From: Syngnathus acus
Taxonomy: Eukaryota; Chordata; Actinopteri; Syngnathiformes; Syngnathidae
Length of the DNA: 64,000 nucleotides
Direction: 5' to 3'
Assembly (NCBI RefSeq): GCF_901709675.1
Contig: NC_051105.1
Location: 9,110,104-9,174,103, forward strand
Shown here in pieces: positions 59,290-64,000 of the stretch. The position numbers were made by a program, and so were the translations under genes. How positions within the stretch are numbered: position 1 is the first letter of the stretch; each line of letters starts with the position of its first letter. The notes under the pieces were generated by a model. The model was given only the letters and a program-made list of their open reading frames with translations. It searched no databases and had not been told where the DNA came from.

Positions 59290-62200
59290 CTGAAAAAAAA
59301 ATGGATGGAAAGGGACAAAGGGCAGAAGTAGGGAAAGACGAGTAGAGGTACAAGATAGGAAAGGTCGCAGAGGTAAATCCAGGAGAAAATTTGGCAGAGA
59401 AAGTAAAGGAGGGAAAGTAAGATAGAAGCCATAAAAATGAAAGATCAGGAAAGAGTCAAAGAATGAGAATGTGCAAGAAAAGCATTTTGGGAGAACAGAA
59501 GAAGAAAGAAGGAAAGCATCAGAGAAGCAGAAATAAGGAAAATAGGGAAGGATAATAGAGAGAAAAAAGAACGTTATTGCCATTCTGCAAGTTTTACACT
59601 TTTTGTTTTTAGATTCAGACAGATCCATGCTGAAATCTAAACATTAAAGGGTGGGAAAATACCACTACCAGATCTCTTATAGTGCATTTGATTTTGAACT
59701 ATTTGATCACATGTTCTAGAGATAGAAAGATGAATATCAGTATAAATTGAGGGATGTTCTTGAATATAAAAAAAAAACATCTCGTAGTGTTTTTTCCCAC
59801 CCAGTTTACTAACAGTTGATCTACAAGTGAGGACTGCAGTCTTTGGCTAGCTACGTCATAGAAATGCTACTAGAAACGTGCGGTAACTACTACGAAAATA
59901 AAGAAGCTACAAAGTATGGAGAGATTTCAGTGTATACCAGGAACGTTCATGGCTATCTTACATTTTCCCTCCACTGGAAGAAAGCGATGAGAGAGGAAAG
60001 GAGACAAGAAAGCGGGGTCATTCCTTTTGAATTCAACACAATGGGTAGACTCATTGATCATGCGCTTTGGCTTGGCACTTCAGGAAAATCAACAGTGAAC
60101 TCGAGAAATGACGAATGGGCAAACACCTGAAACACTGCGTTCATTGTGGTTACATTGACAGACATTAGAATGATTGGGTCGAAAGAGATGCTTTGTTCTC
60201 TTCTGGCAAACTAAAGAATGGATGGACGTCTGGACGGGCAGCTCTTTGGACTAACAAAGGTAGACACACTAAGTGGAACCAGAATTATTGGCACTTTTTG
60301 GACAAGTGTTACTTGAAATTGAAACCTTTCTTAGTTCATGTGGCACTGTACACCCACAGAAGGTTCTTTAAAGCGTGAACACATGACCAGTTTTGGTTGT
60401 TTCTCTTCTCTATTACCAATTTTGTTGCCATTGTGTGTGTGCAAATTACATCTTTTGAGTTTTCAAGGACCTCTCAGGCTTAAGGATAGCCACTTGCTTT
60501 TCAAAAACTTCAAGTGAAAGTCTAGAGAACTGGTGAGGGGATGCTCGCTCAAGTAGAGCTAGCACCAAAGAACAGAGTGATGGAAGAAGGACTGACCACC
60601 ATAAGCTACAAAAAGGTCCTTGAAATTCCATTGGTGATTATCCTCCACTGTTGTAGTTTCACAGCATCACCTCATTCATCAGTGGAGTCTAAGATCTTGA
60701 TAGGTCGAACAAAAACAGGCAAACGTAGACATACTTGAGTGCTATGGCTAAATAAAGTGAACATTACACTGTTGGCTAATTTTTACGTACAATAAAAGTT
60801 TATATAGAGTATTTTATTTACTCCTGATTTAAAATAGTCAGCTGACACTTGCAGAAATTGAGGTGAGATGTCAGACACTCAGCTGAAAAAGCTTCAGCTC
60901 ACCGGTGACCTCAAACGGGATAAGCCATAGTAGGTACATGGACTAGCGATATTAACTGCCGATCGACAATTGAACGTTTCGAAGGTCAATAATCTCCAAC
61001 TGTGGAGACAGAGACGCTTGCTTCCCAAACATGTCTCAATAATTAAAAGCAACAAGCGGACAAGTCTTTTGTTTATCACCAAGTGGGTGAACCCCCCTCC
61101 CATTGGCTGCTAATTGACATATAACAACACTAGGGCCCTACACTGGTCCTTGTGACCTCTGCCCCCTGCCCCCCATGGTCACAGCTGGGCCACTGTTTGG
61201 TGTGATCTTGTCCCAAGTTTCTCTGATCTTTGCTGTAGGTGAAGCAACTTAAGGGACAGTAAAACGAGAGTGCAGTAACATGAGCCGTTAAAGAAATTAC
61301 GGCTATGGCAACAGGCACGTCCCAGCAGTTCACCCGCTTCAAAGAAAGGTCAATTAGAGTTAACGGACCAGTATAGAGGCCAGGGTAGGGCAACAATGCT
61401 TTCAGACCAAGAAACAAGATGGAAGGTAAGCATCCTAAATTATATAAAAAAAATAATTAGTAATGAAACTTTGGGGTGACTGTTAACCTTGTGATGCTCG
61501 TCAGTATATTTCTATGTACTTTCTTTATTGTAAAATTCACCATCTAAATAAAAGACATGATTATACAAAACATACAAAAGACTAATGGTGATACCTGAGT
61601 ACGTAATGGTTTGATCACTGAATGTTTTTTTTCCTCCACAGTAGGATAGGACTGTCCATAACAAGTGTGCAGCTATCTTGCACTCTGGCCTCTGTAGGGG
61701 TCACGATGGGTCACAGACACGACAACTGCTGCATATCAGTCAAAGGCATTTCTTCAGCCTCTGTTATCCAAAAGCAGCACGCATTGTATACTTCCTATGC
61801 TTGACTTTTCTGTCATTCTTGAAGAAAACTGCCTCATTTGGGGTTTTTCATAAACAAGGAAAGATGTGAGTGTGTTTTATGTTCACTACACAGACGAGCT
61901 GGTATAAATAAAACCATGCCAGCGTCAATTCAGGCAAGATTGTGTACAACTTGTAATTATTACCGTCTGCAATTTCCATGATGTGATGGGAAAAGGCACT
62001 TTTTGGCAGTCGTGTGGAGCTATAGACACAATTACAAGGATGTCTTTTTATTTAGCAGTCAAATTGACTCAGGACTTCTTTATACGGATGCCAACATACC
62101 AAATGACTTGCAGAGGAAAGGAAATATGCAGGAAAAGTTTGATGAGAAAGTTTATAATAATTTTCCCACAATTGGTAAATATCTGCGATATGTGGAGACC

Positions 62201-62639
62201 TTGAGAAATTATTACTTTGATCACTCCAAGACATTTTTAACAAATTTAATTTTTTTTTAAATAGATGTGAGCCAGTTTCTGTCTGTGAATGTGCCTTTAA
62301 GAGGCATGGCCTAATGAGCTGGCGCTTAAACTGAGTCTGTATGTGAGTGTCAGGGCATGAGCTGGTGCATGAAAGCGCTCATTGTCTTTATTTGTTTTAC
62401 TGTTCTCCTAGCCTTTAATAGATGTCTGAATACAAGGGGATTACAGTCAGCAAGTGTAATGTAAAAACTACGGGCGGAAATGATGAAACATGATCTAGTA
62501 AGAGAAGACTGAATTGTTTTGCTTTTCATCAAGTTCATTTAAACTGAACAACTTGCCGATTACTGATTTTATTAGGCTGAAGCTGTTTACAGCAAATGAG
62601 GCAAATGTTTTGTGCCACAGTCTTAATGACCGGTTTTAT

Positions 62640-62776
62640 TTGTGGAAATGTATTTATATAAGACGGTTTATAAGGCATATTACGGCGCATTGAGAGAAAC
62701 AAACCAGTCTAGCAAATGAGGCAAACATCAATTTAACAAGTATTTTTATTGAGCCTTATAGTCCGAAAAATACGGT
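62640..62776 (-). mobile_element. MITE fragment, opposite orientation to the copy at 43645
   Basis: The end gccttatagtccgaaaaata and cggta is the reverse complement of the TACCGTATTTTTCGGACTATAAGG terminus. Upstream, ggtttataaggcatattacg and gcgcattgag fit the internal TATAAGGCGC repeats of that family. Start is approximate. Confidence 0.6.
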
Positions 62777-62782
62777 AATGTG

Positions 62783-62935
62783 ATCCATCCATTTCTACAG
62801 TTTATCCTGATCCAGGTCATGAGGAAGCTTGAGTCTAACCCAGCCCACTGTTGACTTCAAGCAGAATACACCCAGGAGTGTTTTCTGGTCCATCGCACAT
62901 CAAGACAAGCTATGTGTACCAATAAAATTCCAGTG
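62783..62935 (+). repeat. Diverged teleost repeat (ATCCATCC family)
   Basis: The run tgatccatccatttctacag, then tttatcctgatccaggtcat, acccagcccactgttgactt and acacccaggagtg...ggtccatcgcac follows the order of the same family as 3897-4005, with many changes. Confidence 0.55.
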
Positions 62936-64000
62936 ACCAAAATTGTTTGCTATTTAGAGTTTTATTGCATTCAACTCCATCTTTTTCTCACGTTTATGAT
63001 CACGAGATATGCAAAGTTGTCGACCATTGCCGCAATGTAGTTTTAGTCTCCACTGATTTCCACGACAAATACACTTAACATGGTGTACAGCCATTAATTC
63101 TATTTGCATGTCCAGAGCGTGTCTGGGGTGTTGGTTTGTTGCTGAAGAATGCTTTCAGAGCACTCAAGAATGTAATCTGTAACTCTCTTTAGTCTTGTGG
63201 ACGGCTAAGCTCCCAGGACACTGCTCAGCCATCAGCCTGCCTCCCAAACAGATAAGAGTATATCTGGATCACACACATTGGCATATAGTAACACACAGAC
63301 AGACACTCATCATTTCAGCCTGTCTACACTGTGAGCATCCTGGGGAGGCCGAACTCTTTAATTTGCTCCGACCGGAGCGTGTTGCGTCTCGGCGGACCAA
63401 TAGCCACCGCCTCTCCGTCAATGTGAAGGCGTGTGCGTGTGTGTCAGGGCTCGGTGCCACATTATGAGAAATCATTTGTGCGCAGCAGTGTCCCAGGGCA
63501 GGCTGCTTATCGGAGCAAGTCACTAGATGACGTGAGTAATTACAGATGATTCACCTTGAGGACTTCATCATCAGCATTCTTTCCTTCCCGCTTTGTCTCT
63601 CATCGTGCCTTTCTCTTCTCTTGTCTTTTTTGTCCCTCATATCGATCAATCGCTGTCTTTTCTATCTCACATTCAGTAAGGACATTGGTTCCCCTTGCCT
63701 ATGTTACCCGTCTCATTTACCAGGGTTGTAACCGAGTCCGTCATTTTAAGTCAAATTTTTACTTAAACTGTAGGCAGAGAATGTTGAATGTGAATTGGAT
63801 ACTTTGGTATTTAACGTCAGAGACTTGTGTCCTGCCAAAGTTAATTTCAAGTAAAATTATTGTACTTTTACTCAACTATCACATTCATACTTTTGGAGTG
63901 GAAATATTTTTTTTTAAATCACAAACGAGCTTCTTTCTTAAGCGGCATTCAATCTCACAGCCTCCACTGTAATATTACTTTGCAGAAAACTTTTAATTCT

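Larger units (their letters stand above)
59290..64000 (-). other. epha3: epha3 intron 2 (3' part)
   Basis: The 4.7 kb upstream of exon 3. I searched for the short exon 2 (family motif NLLDSKTIQGELGW) and for a signal peptide and did not find them, so intron 2 runs past the window edge. Contents are a strongly pyrimidine-rich sense-strand tract next to the acceptor (59290-59580), a MITE copy ending at 62776, and a teleost repeat at 62783-62935. A 15-bp direct repeat pair lies at 62591 and 62711. The rest has nothing recognised. Confidence 0.8.

Noticed and set aside
63340-63480. CCAAT box and GC-richer patch as a possible alternative epha3 promoter
   Set aside because: One CCAAT motif on its own is weak evidence. 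No TATA, initiator or first exon with an ATG in frame to exon 3 could be seen.

Overview
The window is vertebrate genomic DNA, almost certainly from a teleost fish. It is AT-rich, has low coding density, and contains long introns with canonical GT/AG boundaries. Its interspersed repeats are of kinds common in ray-finned fish: a tRNA-headed SINE, 'GGATGGATGG'-tailed elements and hAT-like ends. I see no operons, bacterial or phage genes, CRISPR arrays, rRNA genes or functional tRNA genes. I also see no unknown multi-gene system; the interest lies in the structure of one receptor gene and in its noncoding surroundings.

One protein-coding gene is recognisable: an EphA-class receptor tyrosine kinase on the minus strand, best matched to EphA3 (epha3). 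Fifteen coding exons can be placed to the base. By comparison with vertebrate EPHA3 they are exons 3 to 17. They run from the ephrin-binding domain (59289) down to the stop codon (11974). Every junction keeps frame, and the joined exons encode 940 residues. The start codon, signal peptide and first ~50 residues (exons 1-2) are not found and should lie beyond position 64000. Domain order is ephrin-binding domain, cysteine-rich region, two fibronectin III domains, transmembrane helix, juxtamembrane segment with two conserved tyrosines, tyrosine kinase, SAM domain, and a C-terminal PDZ-binding tail ending PVPV. Residue numbers in this annotation count from the first residue of exon 3.

Layout: 1-11973 is the 3' flank, with a probable 3'UTR of about 1-2 kb next to the stop codon and no other gene recognised. 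11974-28876 holds the compact 3' half (exons 17 to 7: SAM, kinase, juxtamembrane, transmembrane, end of the second FN3). 28877-38736 holds exons 6 to 4 with 1.6-3.8 kb introns, including an intact-looking SINE. 38737-58628 is a 19.9 kb intron with most of the repeats and microsatellites. 58629-59289 is exon 3, and 59290-64000 is the 3' part of intron 2.

The most notable points in the gene are: a lineage-specific insertion of about 8 residues in the first FN3 domain that creates a new N-glycosylation sequon; a tandem NAGNAG acceptor just before the transmembrane exon; an in-frame stop just inside the intron before the transmembrane exon, so retention would give a soluble ectodomain; an Ala in place of the conserved Val of the kinase 'DVW' motif; and long pyrimidine-rich tracts before three acceptors.
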